Shown here: positions 1 through 13,800 of the stretch, piece after piece | Numbering within the stretch: position 1 is the first letter of the stretch | Layout: each line of letters starts with the position of its first letter | DNA from: Spisula solida | Taxonomy: Eukaryota > Mollusca > Bivalvia > Venerida > Mactridae | Direction: 5' to 3' | DNA: 64,000 bases | Assembly (NCBI GenBank): GCA_947247005.1 | Contig: OX365956.1 | Location: 11,242,089-11,306,088 of the forward strand | Made by a program: the position numbers and the translations under genes | The notes under the pieces: model-generated | The model's database searches: none | What the model was told of the DNA's origin: nothing | What the model saw: the letters and a program-made list of their open reading frames with translations, nothing else

Positions 1-765
1 GAGGTAACGACTATTGACATACTGATTACGGACTGAAAAGTTGGCCATGTTTTGTAATCAGAAAACGAACAATCAACGATGCCGACAGAAGTTACAGAGA
101 ATGTGCAATTAGTGTTAATTAGTTTCAAGATTAGCTCACAGCAAACTCTCGACATCAGATATAAAAAACATGACATTATTGGAATGTTCAAAATACTCTT
201 CTAAGAAGTATTGTATAGATTACACTACTGTGCGCATGCGCAGGATCGGAACATAACAATTAGCCCGTTGGTCATGAATTTATTGCTTCGACCAAGGAAA
301 AAATATTAAGGCGTACGTCAGAATGTCTTCGAAACTGATGTTAACATTAGATGGTTCAAACCACGATGTGGTCAAAATCACCAACGGGGCGTTATGCGCA
401 TACGTATGAGAGTGTTGAACAGACCCTTTGTGTTTGGAAAATGCTTATGCTTGGCATCTGTGTGTATACAGAATTTATTAGAACATTGAATTGCACACTT
501 AGTTTGTGTTTACCGAATGCATGTGGTCAATTGTTTGCAAAACATGATGGTTTCATTAGCCGATCACTTCACATTGTACAACGTTGTTGTATGTTTGGTT
601 TCCACGCCAAAGTTTTGTATTCACCATTGTGTTCCATTGGCGACCGTTTGTAATATGTTCTCTTAGTTTGCTTACCACATATTATTTGCAAGTAGTTATT
701 GACGATGCATAGCTACATGTACTTTTATTTGGCACATGAACTAATGTTTTGTATTGTATTTTCAG
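1..765. other. Upstream/intronic DNA before the TNF-ligand exon
   Basis: No coding exon can be supported here. The 100-codon ORF at 351-653 on the + strand has no recognisable domain. A 12-bp palindrome TGCGCATGCGCA at 231-242 matches an NRF1-type site, but no gene start can be tied to it. The last bases form a pyrimidine-poor but usable acceptor, TTTTCAG, ending at 765. The stretch is therefore probably the intron before the terminal exon. Confidence 0.4.
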
Positions 766-1190
766 TGCCCGGGCGTCAGTTTCCAATCTCACATTGGATC
801 AGCCAAGAAGATCTGGCGTTCACAAGTAAAGTCCAGTACAGACACGGACGTATTGTGATTCTGGAAGAAGGATTATACTATGTTTACAGCCAGTTGTCTT
901 TCCTAGAAGTATTTGACAAACCTGGAGCCATTGATACCGGATCTCAATCTCTCTCACATTATATATATCGTTATAATATCATCTACCCACATGGTGGCGA
1001 GGAATCTATGATACAGAATAGTATAACAAAGTGCTGGGGACAGAACAAAGCGTTTGGCGAGTATACTAGTTATCTTGGTGCTGTGTTTCACCTGCGCCAG
1101 GGAGATGAACTCTTCGTTAAAGTATCAAATTTGACTCTTATTGTACGAGAACCAAAACTCAATTATTTTGGTCTATTCAAAGTGAACTAA
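766..1190 (+). CDS. TNF-superfamily ligand, terminal exon (C-terminal TNF homology domain)
   Basis: The exon starts after the acceptor TTTTCAG (761-765), with its first two bases completing a split Val codon, and ends at the TAA at 1188-1190; about 141 residues. The in-frame ATG at 699 lies in the presumed intron and is not taken as the start. Seen directly: GRIVILEEGLYYVYSQLSF, the hallmark central strands of a TNF homology domain; a later segment LGAVFHLRQGDELFVKVS, matching the family's G-x-V-F-x-L-x-x-G-D-x-L-x-V-x-V pattern; and the closing FGLFKV before the stop. By family knowledge this is the extracellular, trimer-forming part of a type II membrane cytokine that binds TNF receptors. 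The transmembrane stalk and cytoplasmic part should be in upstream exons, probably outside the window. The subfamily cannot be assigned. A candidate AATAAA is at 2366-2371. Confidence 0.85.
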
Positions 1191-4100
1191 TTAACACAAG
1201 GACAAACTGCTTGGTAATTCCACTGATGATACTATTCCATTGTTCATTGTATAAATATGAAAGTACACGTATGGTTTCAAGAATTACATGTACACCTTTA
1301 TATTGATATTGAAGATATTGAAGATCAAACTCAAACTAATTGACATTTTTACTAGATTTATCGATTACAATATCTTATTACTGTGTTGGTTGATTAAGAC
1401 ACTGACGTAGGTTCTCGTCCGTAAATCTGGTACAATGTAACATCTTTAAAGAAGGTTGAAAACTATTCAGCTATAATTACATTGGCTCACTGGCATTCGT
1501 ACGTCATACAAAATCTCAGTATCAGTACATTAAGTCTTAAAAAATGTGTAAATGGTCAAAAATGTGTTACTTGGTTACAGCGTGTGAGCTTATGTATCAA
1601 CAAAGGGCCGTTACTCTGTATATATATGCATGTAATACGTCCACGGCGCTGTTCAAAGTATGATGGGCAAGAGAGTCAGAATGGGTTTAGATTATGTATG
1701 AATGTAACTAAATACCAATGGTTTAAATGAGAACTACACATGTAGTTCATAAAAACACACCTCTCATATGTTTCTCCATTTCACAAACTATCATAAACTT
1801 GGGCTTATAAAGTCACATTTTATATCATTCATAGTTTACAAACAGAATGGTTGTTATTTTATATTATCACATACTACGGTGAAGATGATCTTTTCCTTAA
1901 TACTAGTAACTGATATTTAAATTATTATACGGCAAATCATTCATTTTCGAGTGCATTTAATTTCGTGGAATTTATCAAAATGGACGATTTTTGTGGTCGG
2001 AAATTTTATTTAAACAAATGAGAATGGAAACCGATCGTTACATTTTTTCCAAAAAAAAACGGTTGGTTTCGATTTCGTCACGTGGTCATGTTCTTATACA
2101 AACAATTGAAAATTAATTCCACTCGAATTTTGATGGTTTTATAGTATCTGTGTTTTGGTAATTGTATTTTATATGTCCAGTAGATAGGTTGTAATGTTGT
2201 AGTAATAAGTAAAATGGACACAATCCCCATAATGTGACGTCATAATTATGTACATGTCATAATGTACTGTAAAATATAGACCAAAAAGATTTAAAATGTT
2301 ATATGTTACAGTCAACTCTTTGAAAACTGATCTTCATGTTGAGTTGGTATTGATGCTAAGGTTAGAATAAAAGCTAAACAGATTAATGAACATTTCTGAG
2401 AAGCGTATTTCGAGGTGGTCTTGTTATTATTTTGATGCTAAAAATAAATGAAGATTGATCATACTTTGCTTCCATTACCCGTTCTGTCTAATGGCGTTGA
2501 CAAAAATAAGTTTAAAGTCATTTTGACTATCACTAGTATCTAACCTCTATGTTTCCTCCTGCAAAATATGTGTTACTACTAGGGCTTGAATATGTTTTTG
2601 ATGATGTTATTTACTACCATTGATGTACTCGCGGTATTTTTAGAAATATTCTGTAATGATTTGTACATTTTTGGGCAATTAAATCCATTTATTAGATGCC
2701 CTGTGGACAGGTTAATAGGAAAACAAACATATTATTATGACAGCCTAAGATTAATAAAGCTATAGACATTTGAATTACTACCGTATGATGTCGAAGTTGT
2801 CTCAACTCTCAATTAAGAGTTTCCTATTTGAGAATCTCGTCTTGGCTTACGTCAATAAAGTATTGTATTTTACATTGGTGTGCTCCATTATTTGGAAGAA
2901 CACCACACTTAGCACCCGTGAGGTGTCAAATTTCACTGCACACTTGGTGTATATTTGGGGATCCAATTCTGTCACATTTCTCAGAGTGTAGACGATACAT
3001 GTACAAGTCAACGACACCTTCGTTCTTGACGTATGTTGTAAATATAGAGTGATAATACTTTCAATAACTCTTTCATCATTACATAATTTACTGCTTGTAA
3101 TAACACCGGATTAAAAACTTACTACATACGTCTGAGAACAATCATTGTCTGGATGTTTCGAGCAGATCAGAACAAATGTAAAATACGAACAAGAAACTTC
3201 CCAATGTAGATCTACTACTATGCGTTCAATAATTATAAAAATAATGATCACAAAAGCCAGATCGTCTTAGCTATGCCATTGAGTTAACGTTATTATTGCA
3301 TTCATACTGTATAAATAATATGGTCTTTTTGTTATTTTTTATAAGTGTTATAGGTTTTTTGAATGTATACAAATCGACTGCCGTTTAAGGGTAAAGCTAT
3401 GTATCCCCATATTCAATTCCTGAACTGGGCAGTATAAGAACAAGGGATGAAAGCAAGCCATGGTTACGAGGGATTCATTTTATTATATCATTAAGGTCAT
3501 GCAGTTCTTCTTTCTATTGTTCAAATAGATTCATCGTTTACGATTTTCATCTTGAATTTTTAAAACAAATCAGGATTGGCTCTTCGTAAAACGAAAAATA
3601 ACAAATACTAGCCTTTGTGAATTCTATGTTTATTGGCCTAAAGTACAAATGACCTTCATTAAAAACCTGTGTTGAGCAACCCTTGAATGAACACATCAAC
3701 TTTAACTGCTTAAATTGTGTGGCTGTTAAATACAATTGTATTTGCTATAAAAGTGACTGAATTGTATGTTATTACAATGGTTGGTTATATTAAGAGTTTA
3801 GGTGATCATATAGGGTGACTGTAGTTCTGTAGACATTTGGAATCAAAGACAGGCTGGATGTCCATGTGTACTACCTTGTCTGTTATATGTTGGTGTAAAT
3901 ATATGTCTGTAATTAGTTTGAAAATAATATAATTATTAATGTTATTAGTATGGTTATTTTAACTAGTATTGTTGATATGTGCTAATTACTGTTCTTATAA
4001 TCAGTCTGTGTTAGTTATTTACTTTAATACATGCCAAATTTATGTCACAAAACATGTGCTCTTCAATGGTGTACTAATGTGTAACATCAATGTTCATCAT

Positions 4101-7100
4101 TGCATGCTGTTGTTTATGTTGTCGTTGTTTGTGGTGTTGTCATGTCTTCTTACAATGCCTAGTGTTGTTGCTGTGGGAAGTGCTCGGTTTCTATGGACTT
4201 CAACTTTATAATTTTATTAGGTACGTTTTTCTTCAACTAACCCAAGTATCGTCAGCTGACTTTACAGATTCTAATTTCTTCAGACTTTCATCCACCAGTC
4301 TGCATGTATGCTAAGTAGATTTTGAAGTGCACCTTTTATGCGTGTAATATATCTTTGGGTACAGTTTTTACAGTAAGAAACGCGTCGTTTCAATATATAA
4401 TTGCATTTTGTCTTTTAAGCATCTGTTAAAAAGAGCATTTTATTATTTGGAAGACAATTCAAAATGTATAACTCGCGTTAAATTATACAATACCATGTTA
4501 AGATGTACGTTTAGGAAATTTGAGAAAACTCACAATTTGCCGTTTTTAAGTGTAAGTTGAGTATAGATTGTTGCATGGTGTCCGTCTTGGTGCATGAATG
4601 TCATTTCAAAAGTAAATCTCAATGGAAATTTTTGAAGACACTGCTTTCCATCGTGTATTATTGGAATGTACGAACAAAAAACTACTGAAAATACGGAAAC
4701 GTGCAAGGGACATTCTGACATCAATTTCTACAAAACTATACATTTGAATTTCGGTTTTGTAAAATACAATGTCATGTATTTAATATAATGTTTACAAAAA
4801 TAAACCATTTTACTAATTGATATTTTCTATTAATAAAACAAAACATAGTTCTTGTTAATAGACAAAAAATACTATTTCTTGTCAATAAACTATCCTTTCG
4901 ATTGTTATTTCCGAGACGTAACATTAGGAGCTTCGTCTATGAGTTTAATGCTGTCGGTAGTATTTATACGTTTTGTTCGACTTTGACATTAAAAACGCTA
5001 TAAAATACAGAATCTTCCATTCAAGGCATGATATTCAGATAATTTAAGTTCCCTGAACCCTGTGTCATTCTTATTATGTGTAGGATCGACAAACTGAAGA
5101 TATTTGATACGTATCGCATGTCTCACGTAATGAAGTTCTAGCATCCTTACTTAATTATACAAAATTCTTGAAAGTTAATACCCTAAAGTTGCGCAATTTT
5201 GTAAGACAATATTTAACAACTATCATTTCCCAGGGAATTTATATTTTATATCAACTTCTCATTTATAACACGGAAAAATACATGTTTGTGAAAATTAAAT
5301 TTGTTGAAAGTACTATTTTCTATCTAAACTTCAATTTTATTAGCGACGGGTTGCTTAGATTTGATACGGAAAAACAATATTACTCGGCTGTTTCAGATAA
5401 TTTGAAATTTGTTTCGTGTTGTTTTCTTGACACGATTTATAGTTATATACGAGTAAATCATAGTTTTTAACGGTTTAGTCTGTCAGTTAGCAACTTTACA
5501 AAAGATATTCTATCGTTAAGTAAGTGTAACACATATAATTATATACATGTACATCTTGTATATAGGCTTGAACGAGTATACAACTTGTAGTTTTTATGGA
5601 GGGTCCATACCTCTGATGTATATATACAAATATTTGTATAAACTGTCGCCCTGCCAAATTCCACCATTTGTCAAAGATCTTCTTTGATGATTCTTAATTA
5701 GTATTAATTTTTAACGCTTATTGGTTGTTGAAGCATATATTCTGTATTGTCATAATTTACAAATACATCGTACTCGATGGAGTTACTTCTTTTCTTTCAA
5801 CGACCCCATGTTTGACAACAAAGCCACGTGGTCTTAAGTTCAATTTTGAAATTGGAATTGCAAGCTGAAACAATATCCCTTACATGATTAAAGGATCACT
5901 GTCTGGTGTTTTTTTCACAAGAGGAATACTATTGACTGTGACATTTTACTCATTCTACCAAGTGGAAACTGTCATGGCGTGAACAAGAACGATTCTAATG
6001 TAAATAAATGGGACATGTTGGTTCAATCAGAGGATTTAATGATTACATTGTCGTTCTACATAAATCTGTTTAAGTTCACAATCAAGCATCAATATGGTCT
6101 GAAAAAAATGCGCAATTTGTCTTGAATTATTAATGTTTAAATGGTTATTTCATATTGGATTTACCCGAAATTTAGATATTCGCTTTAAGTTTTTCACTAA
6201 AAAACATTTTGTCAACCGTACAATTTTAGCATTGCTTACTGAAACTCAGCTACCTATTATATGACTACACTGTTGTTGTGTATAGTATTTCCATGATGAC
6301 GTTACAGTAATATTTTTGTTCAGAAATAACAATTATCTCTACAAAGTTGTATAGTCGTAATACAGTGTTCTCCTTATTAACATCATCTCATTCTACTATA
6401 TATAATATTCGAGGGGTAATATGGGATTATGTTAGCATATAACTGCCCTGTACATATATGCTTGTATATCATTTTAAACTGTTTTTGTCCCATTTATTTT
6501 TATGCATAATATTATCATTATTATGAGTGCTGTTATTTGTGATGAGTTATCCCCCTTTTCCGTGTTTTTGGATCTTTTACCGACACCGGAAATGCAAAAT
6601 GATTGTCAACAAAGAAGCAAGTACAAGTTCACCGTTTATTGCTTGTGCTTCTGATTTTAAATGCGTGTAGTTTCACAGGGTTACATCTCTGTGACACGAG
6701 AAATGAGATTGTGTCGAGTCTCTATGGTAGTCCGCACACTAAGCAGTGGATGATTGTTGAGTCAGCTGTTAAAACGTTTGTCTCAGCTGGCATCCAATTT
6801 AGTGACATCCTTAGTGGCTGGTCAGGCATCCATTTCTTGTATGACAGGGATGTTACCCCGTGCATTTGTATCTAGTTTTTCATTATTCATGTTATTTTGG
6901 GAAAATGTGTTTTGATAAATGTAGAGCTATGTATCTGGATGTTTTATATAGAGTCATTCAAGCGCATTTTGTTGATACGACATGTCATGTGACACTGTTT
7001 GTGTTGCTAGGTAACATAATGGTAAACATGCATTTATTGAGATTTTGTGATGATTGAGTGAGGCTTTTTATATATAAGTACATGTATATGTGTTAATATC

Positions 7101-9128
7101 ATACATTGTTATAATATCTTCCAGAAAATCTGAATCATTTTGTGTATTCTCATACATTACATGGACGTCGTTTCTATAGCAACGCAATCAGTAGGAAAAC
7201 ATACGGTCACCAGGGACTGTATAAGTTATGTGTTCTCTCATATATTTCTCACACTATGGAGGCCCTAAAATGACATCCAACACATTGTTTATTTCTATTT
7301 GAATTATTTTAGATTAGTCAACTATTTCGTTTTTTACTAAATATAAGAACCACACATTTACTCTAACATCTTGAAGCAGGGGTTGTCTGTCAAAAAGACC
7401 AGCAACTAAGATAAAATTTATTTCGTCCAATTTGATAGATAGTTCCTGCTCCAAATTACTCATTTTTACAATTTTGTTTTCAAATGTAAATATTATTTAG
7501 AGTCAGTGCATTTGTTTAAATTGTATTCATCCTATTAAGAAAGCTAAAATACTGTTCTTGATTTTACATTTTTCTATCATATTGCTGCTGTTTAATTGCA
7601 ATTTAATTAGCAACTGATTAAAATAACATGGGTTTTTTTCATTATGAAACATATTGCTAGAAATAAAAAACTGATTTATCTGTTATTTTAAGAGCATTTG
7701 TGAAAAATCCGAAATATTTTGGGATATATTTTTAACAACCAACGACCATTTGCTAAATAGTTGTTTTGGTAAATGGTATTTCAACTAGACTGTAGAGGAA
7801 ACGTTAAAACATGATGTGTTTAAAATTGTCGAATCTCATTCTTCTAGTTCTATAGCTGTTACATATTGTTTTTATTTTTATGTTACACAGTTTATACATT
7901 AGGATTTCAAGATGGTATGCTTTTATGTACTCCCATAAATCAATTATATGCCTAACTATATGTTTATGTTTTGCTTCAGAATCGCCTTTGTTTACATTCG
8001 TTGATCACGTGTTTGGTACTCCACCTATCAGGCTGCAGTTACATTCGTCCCTCGATAATAACACCACTATTTGACTTGAGAAAAATATTCTTCATATAAT
8101 AATAATAATAAAATAATAATATTAAAGACATTTATTGACTTGGAAACTTATTTGACAATACAAATCAATCTTCCATAAGATCCTTCAATCAACGAAATTG
8201 AGTCGGTCTTATTGGTAGAATTTCAAGCGGCGTTTTCTTTTTGGCGAAGGTCTGATTATTTGGGAACGTCTTGCTATTTAGATGATCTTAAATTGAGATT
8301 TTCTCTTCGAACGTTTGGCAATTTCGTGTATTTTAGGTAAATCGTCAAATTATACACAGTGACTGTGAGCTATGAGAATAGTTCGACCTCCGTGACTCGT
8401 AGGCTGATGTATAATCCTGAGATCTAACATTAGGATTGTGAGCTATTAATCATGTAACTCGAAAATGTTGTCTCAAATAGTTTGGTTAGATGAAAATAAG
8501 TCATGATATCGTTCATAAAGCAATGTTACAATATGTTATAACGTCATTTCCTCCCGGTATGCAATGAGTTAGTATACACGAAACACATCATACATTTGTT
8601 GTATTCGGAAAGAAAAAGAGAAAACTATCCGTTTCTAGAAATTGTATTCCTGTAGCAAAAGATTTCGTGAATATTCTGTATAAAAAGAATATAGAGTACA
8701 CAGTTCTCAATATGGCTGACTATATCCGGCATTTAATAATTGTGGTTGATCAAGACACCGAATACGGCCACTAACACAAACTTACATTTCGTGTATATTA
8801 ACTCATTGCGTACATTCTTATTGTTTCGTGTGCTGTGCTATCCTACACTTCATTATTGATGGTTCAGATTGAACATTGCGATTTTATGAAGCAATGTGAT
8901 ATTTTTGTAACAAAAATTGTGATAAATCAACAAAATAAAATGTTGGTTCCATTATATTGGTGTTGTTATTTTTGTCAGGTTAAGATTGGTCTCAAAGCTC
9001 AGATTGGTTCAAATCTCAATATTGGAGGATTGGGACAGTCCAAATATGTAATTGTCGTTGGTCGTACAATGGATATCAAAGAGAATAACTAAGCTTCAAT
9101 GTTGAGTATACATTTTTATACATTTATT
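1191..9128. other. AT-rich intergenic region, no supported gene
   Basis: About 7.9 kb with only short, low-complexity ORFs (the longest about 100 codons) lacking domains or consistent splice context. A short AT-rich microsatellite of AATAAT units sits at about 8097-8124. A possible terminal exon after an acceptor near 8980 (to 9092) was considered and not accepted. The start of the region probably contains the 3' UTR of the TNF-like gene. Confidence 0.5.
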
Positions 9129-9164
9129 ACACGCGCACACGCGCACACACGCACACGCACACCC
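9129..9164. repeat. CA/CG-rich microsatellite
   Basis: An imperfect run of CAC/GCAC units, interrupted by CG dinucleotides. It is a simple sequence repeat with no evident function. Confidence 0.85.
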
Positions 9165-9784
9165 CACCCTCTCGAAAACTGTACACCCATGTACACGCAT
9201 ATATACACGTGCACCTTTCTGGGGAAAAGTACATGTACAACGAACTTAATCACATAGTTTAATTATGGATTCAAATAACAAAACTCATCATTATTGAATT
9301 GTTACTTCATATAATTATCTTTCCTACAATTGTTGAAAAGTACACAAAAAACATGTTCAATTTGAAAGTACAAACAAATTGGTAGAATTTGAAATTAACG
9401 AAGGGATGATGTGTCGTGTCTTCACTCACTTGTACAAACACTTCCTGATTAACAAGACATCCAACCTAATTCTCACCTCGTATTCACAGTTTCAAAACTT
9501 TGGCAGAGAATTAAAAAAGCAGAATTATTTCATTTAAATTGGTTATATACGTAGTGTATTGCCAACAATCATGTATCCATGGAATTAATGGCGGATCAAA
9601 TCAGTCATCGTAGAATCAATTAACAACACATACTTCCTAACTCCTCCACATACAATAGAGCATGTATACGTGACGGTATGTAGGACATCGAGACGTAGAC
9701 ACACTCACAGAAGACTAACATATCCAGATATGCCGGGTGATGATCGTAGTACTATATGCCGACTGCGCTATTTAGGCAGAATGG
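9165..9784. other. Unannotated stretch before the 42-bp array
   Basis: No ORF, RNA gene or clear repeat was recognised. The last about 50 bases (GATGATCGTAGTACT...) look like a degenerate edge of the following minisatellite. Confidence 0.4.
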
Positions 9785-12442
9785 AGGTCGTAGCACTCTA
9801 GCAACTATGTATTCTGGACCGGGAGCTGGTCGTAGCATTCTAGCAACTATGTATTCTGGACCGGAGCTGGTCGTAGCATTCTAGCAACTATGTATTCTGG
9901 ACCGGGAGCTGGTCGTAGCATTCTAGCAACTATGTATTCTGGACCGGGAGCTGGTCGTAGCATTCTAACAACTATGTATTCTGGACCGGGAGCTGGTCGT
10001 AGCATTCTAACAACTATGTATTCTGGACCGGGAGCTGGTCGTAGCATTCTAACAACTATGTATTCTGGACCGGGAGCTGGTCGTAGCACTCTAACAACTA
10101 TGTATTCTGGACCGGGAGCTGGTCGTAGCATTCTAACAACTATGTATTCTGGACCGGGAGCTGGTCGTAGCATTCTAACAACTATGTATTCTGGACCGGG
10201 AGCTGGTCGTAGCATTCTAACAACTATGTATTCTGGACCGGGAGCTGGTCGTAGCACTCTAACAACTATGTATTCTGGACCGGGAGCTGGTCGTAGCACT
10301 CTAGCAACTATACATTCTGGACCGTGTGATGGTCGTAGCATTCTAGCAACTATACATTCTGGACCGCGTGATGGTCGTAGCACTCTAGCAACTATACATT
10401 CTGGACCGCGTGATGGTCGTAGCACTCTAACAACTATACATTCTGGACCGCGTGATGATCGTAGCACTCTAACAACTATACATTCTGGACCGTGTGATGG
10501 TCGTAGCATTCTAGCAACTATACATTCTGGACCGCGTGATGGTCGTAGCATTCTAACAACTATACATTCTGGACCGCGTGATGGTCGTAGCACTCTAACA
10601 ACTATGTATTCTGGACCGCGTGCTGGTCGTAGCACTCTAACAACTATACATTCTGGACCGCGTGATGGTCGTAGCACTCTAGCAACTATACATTCTGAAC
10701 CGCGTGATGGTCGTAGCACTCTAGCAACTATACATTCTGGACCGCGTGATGGTCGTAGCACTCTAGCAACTATACATTCTGGACCGCATGATGGTCGTAG
10801 CACTCTAGCAACTATACATTCTGGACCGCGTGATGGTCGTAGCACTCTAGCAACTATACATTCTGGACCGCGTGATGGTCGTAGCACTCTAGCAACTATA
10901 CATTCTGAACCGCGTGATGGTCGTAGCACTCTAGCAACTATACATTCTGGACCGCGTGATGGTCGTAGCACTCTAGCAACTATACATTCTGGACCGCGTG
11001 ATGGTCGTAGCACTCTAACAACTATACATTCTGGACCGCGTGCTGGTCGTAGCACTCTAACAACTATGTATTCTGGACCGGGAGCTGGTCGTAGCACTCT
11101 AACAACTATGTATTCTGGACCGGGTGATGGTCGTAGCACTCTAGCAACTATGTATTCTGGACCGGGTGATGGTATTAGCACTCTAGCAACTATACATTCT
11201 GGACCGCGTGATGGTCGTAGCACTCTACCAACTATGTATTCTGGACCGGGGGATGGTCGTAGCACTCTAGCAACTATACATTCTGGACCGGGAGCTGGTC
11301 GTAGCACTCTCGCAACTATGTATTCTGGACCGGGAGCTGGTCGTAGCACTCTCGCAACTATGTATTCTGGACCGGGAGCTGGTCGTAGCACTCTAACAAC
11401 TATGTATTCTGAAACGGGTGATTTTCGTAGCACTCAAGCAACTATACATTCTGAAACTGGTGATGGTCGTAGCACTCTAGCAACTATACATTCTGGACCG
11501 GGTGATAGTCGTAGTATTCTAGCAACTATACATTCTGGACCGGGTGATAGTCGTAGTATCTAACAACTATACATTCTGGACCGCGTGATGGTCGTAGCAT
11601 TCTAGCAACTATACATTCTGGACCGGATGATAGTCGTAGCACTCTAGCAACTATACATTCTGGACCGGGTAATAGTCGTAGCATTCTAGCAACTATACAT
11701 TCTGGACCGGGTAATAGTCGTAGCATTCTAGCAACTATACATTCTAGACCGCGTGATGGTCGTAGCATTCTAGCAACTATACATTCTGGACCGCGTGATG
11801 GTCGTAGCACTCAAACAACTATACATTCTGGACCGGGTGATAGTCGTAGTATCTAGCAACTATACATTCTGGACCGTGTGATGGTCGTAGCATTCTAGCA
11901 ACTATACATTCTGAACCGCGTGATGGTCGTAGCACTCTAGCAACTATACATTCTGGACCGCGTGATGGTCGTAGCACTCTAGCAACTATACATTCTGGAC
12001 CGCGTGATGGTCGTAGCACTCTAGCAACTATACATTCTGGACCGTGTGATGGTCGTAGCATTCTAGCAACTATACATTCTGGACCGTGTGATGGTCGTAG
12101 CATTCTAGCAACTATACATTCTGGACCGGGTGATGGTCGTAGCACTCTAGCAACTATACATTCTGGACCGCGTGATGGTCGTAGCACTCTAGCAACTATA
12201 CATTCTGAACCGCGTGATGATCGTAGCACTCTAGCAACTATACATTCTGGACCGTGTGATGGTCGTAGCATTCTAGCAACTATACATTCTGGACCGGGTG
12301 ATGGTCGTAGCACTCTAGCAACTATACATTCTGGACCGCGTGATGGTCGTAGCACTCTAGCAACTATACATTCTGAACCGCGTGATGATCGTAGCACTCT
12401 AGCAACTATACATTCTGGACCGCGTGATGGTCGTAGCACTCT
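9785..12442. repeat. 42-bp minisatellite, about 63 copies
   Basis: The unit contains ACTATGTATTCTGGACC followed by a variable GGGAGCTG or CGTGATG and GTCGTAGCA. The first third is mostly the GTATTC/GGGAGCTG type, the middle and end mostly the ACATTC/CGTGATG type, with mixing. Because 42 is a multiple of three and the unit has no stop in one frame of each strand, it yields open frames of 557 codons on + (9890-11563) and 528 codons on - (9847-11433). No splice context, signal peptide or codon-position bias supports coding. A four-unit (168-bp) block is repeated exactly in tandem at about 12071-12406. The array ends about 45 bp before the Foldback-like element. Confidence 0.95.
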
Positions 12443-12482
12443 GCTTTACCATCTGTGCTAGCTGTGTCGGATGACGGTCGTA

Positions 12483-12488
12483 GTGCTT
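12483..12488. repeat. Target-site duplication, left copy (GTGCTT)
   Basis: GTGCTT immediately before TGTTACAACCC is matched by GTGCTT at 18369-18374 after GGGTTGTAACA. Depending on whether the terminal T/A belongs to the element, the duplication can be read as 6 bp GTGCTT, 7 bp AGTGCTT, or 8 bp with one mismatch. It lies in a degenerate edge of the 42-bp minisatellite. Confidence 0.7.
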
Positions 12489-13800
12489 TGTTACAACCCG
12501 TTTTGTAATAAAGTTGCAAAGTGTAATAATTATTACAAAACGGGTTGACAGCTTATTACACTTTGAAAAAATGTTTGCAACCCGTTTTGTAATAAAGTTG
12601 CAAAATGTAATAATTATTACAAAACGGGTTGAGAGCTTATTCCACTTTGAAAAAATGTTTGCAACCCGTTTTGTAATATAAAGTTGCAAAATGTAATAAT
12701 TTTTTTAAGATCACCTCAAAAGTGAGGTATTCATTACAAAACGGGTTGAGAGAGTTATTACACCTTGAAAATAACCTTGTAACCCGTTTCGTAATATATG
12801 TTCAAAATGTAATAAATTTTCGAAATGTAATAATTTTTTGAAATCACCCCAAAAGTGAGGTATTCAATACAAAACGGGTTAAGAAGTGTTCTTTTGCTTG
12901 GAAATGACCTTGCAACCCGTTTTGTAATAATTTTTCGAAATGTAATAATTTTTGAAGTCACCTCAAAAGTGAGGTATTCATTACAAAAAAAGGTTTTGAT
13001 GCGTTCTTTTGCTTGGAAATGACCTTGCAACCATATTGTTATAATTTTTCGAAATGTAATAATTTTTTTAAATCACCTCAAAAGTGAGGTATTTATTACA
13101 AAACGGGTTGAGAAGTGTTATTACACTTTGAAAATAACCATGCAACACGTTTTGTAATAATTTTTTGAAATGTAATAATTTTTTGAAATCACCTCAAAAG
13201 TGAGGTATTCAATACAAAACGGGTTAAGAGGTGTTCTTTTGCTTGGAAATGACCTTGCAACCCGTTTTGTAATAATTTTTCGAAATGTAATAATTTTTGA
13301 AGTCACCTCAAAAGTGAGGTATTCATTACAAAAAAAGGTTTTGATGCGTTTTTTTGCTTGGAAATGACCTTGCAACCATATTGTTATAATTTTTCGAAAT
13401 GTAATAATTTTTTTAAATCACCTCAAAGTGAGGTATTTATTACAAAACGGGTTGAGAAGTGTTATTACACTTTGAAAATAACATTGCAACCCGTTTTGTA
13501 ATAAAGTTGCAAAATGTAATAAATTTTCAAAACGTATCGATTTTCGGCATTTCGTCAATGATTTGACATTTAATATATACCGGATGTCATTTAATTGAAA
13601 TTTGATATTGGTAGTGTAAATATCTAGACTGACATTGAAAGAAACATTACTTTTTAAGAAAAAAATATTGCGGAAAAATTTGGAGCCTTGTCGTAAGCGA
13701 AAACAAGCCGATTTACGCACTGCAACTCTTTCGATCAAATGTTCCCTTCTGTTCATTTCACCCCACGGTAAAAAGTTATGAATGTCAAAAATCATGAAAT
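12489..13800. repeat. Left inverted arm of the Foldback-like element
   Basis: The first about 220 bp hold hairpin-forming pairs of AACCCGTTTTGTAATAA and its complement. From about 12713 a module of about 115 bp recurs, each with CACCTCAAAAGTGAGGTA; copies start near 12713, 12846, 12961, 13075, 13191, 13305 and 13421. The pair 12846-13075 is repeated almost exactly at 13191-13421, a 230-bp higher-order unit. The inner 240 bp are single copy within the arm. Small minus-strand ORFs here are repeat by-products. Confidence 0.85.

Noticed and set aside
7170..7183. RFX X-box match GTTTCTATAGCAAC
   Set aside because: A single match is expected by chance at roughly this rate in 64 kb, and no gene is near; unlike the two in repeat family C it has no supporting context.
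8980..9092. Possible terminal exon after TTTTTGTCAG (KIGLKAQIGSNLNIGGLG...)
   Set aside because: Only one short open segment without a recognisable domain or partner exon; too weak to annotate.
9847..11563. 528- and 557-codon ORFs on opposite strands
   Set aside because: They are both created by a stop-free 42-bp tandem repeat; no start context, splice sites or domains. Kept as a repeat only.
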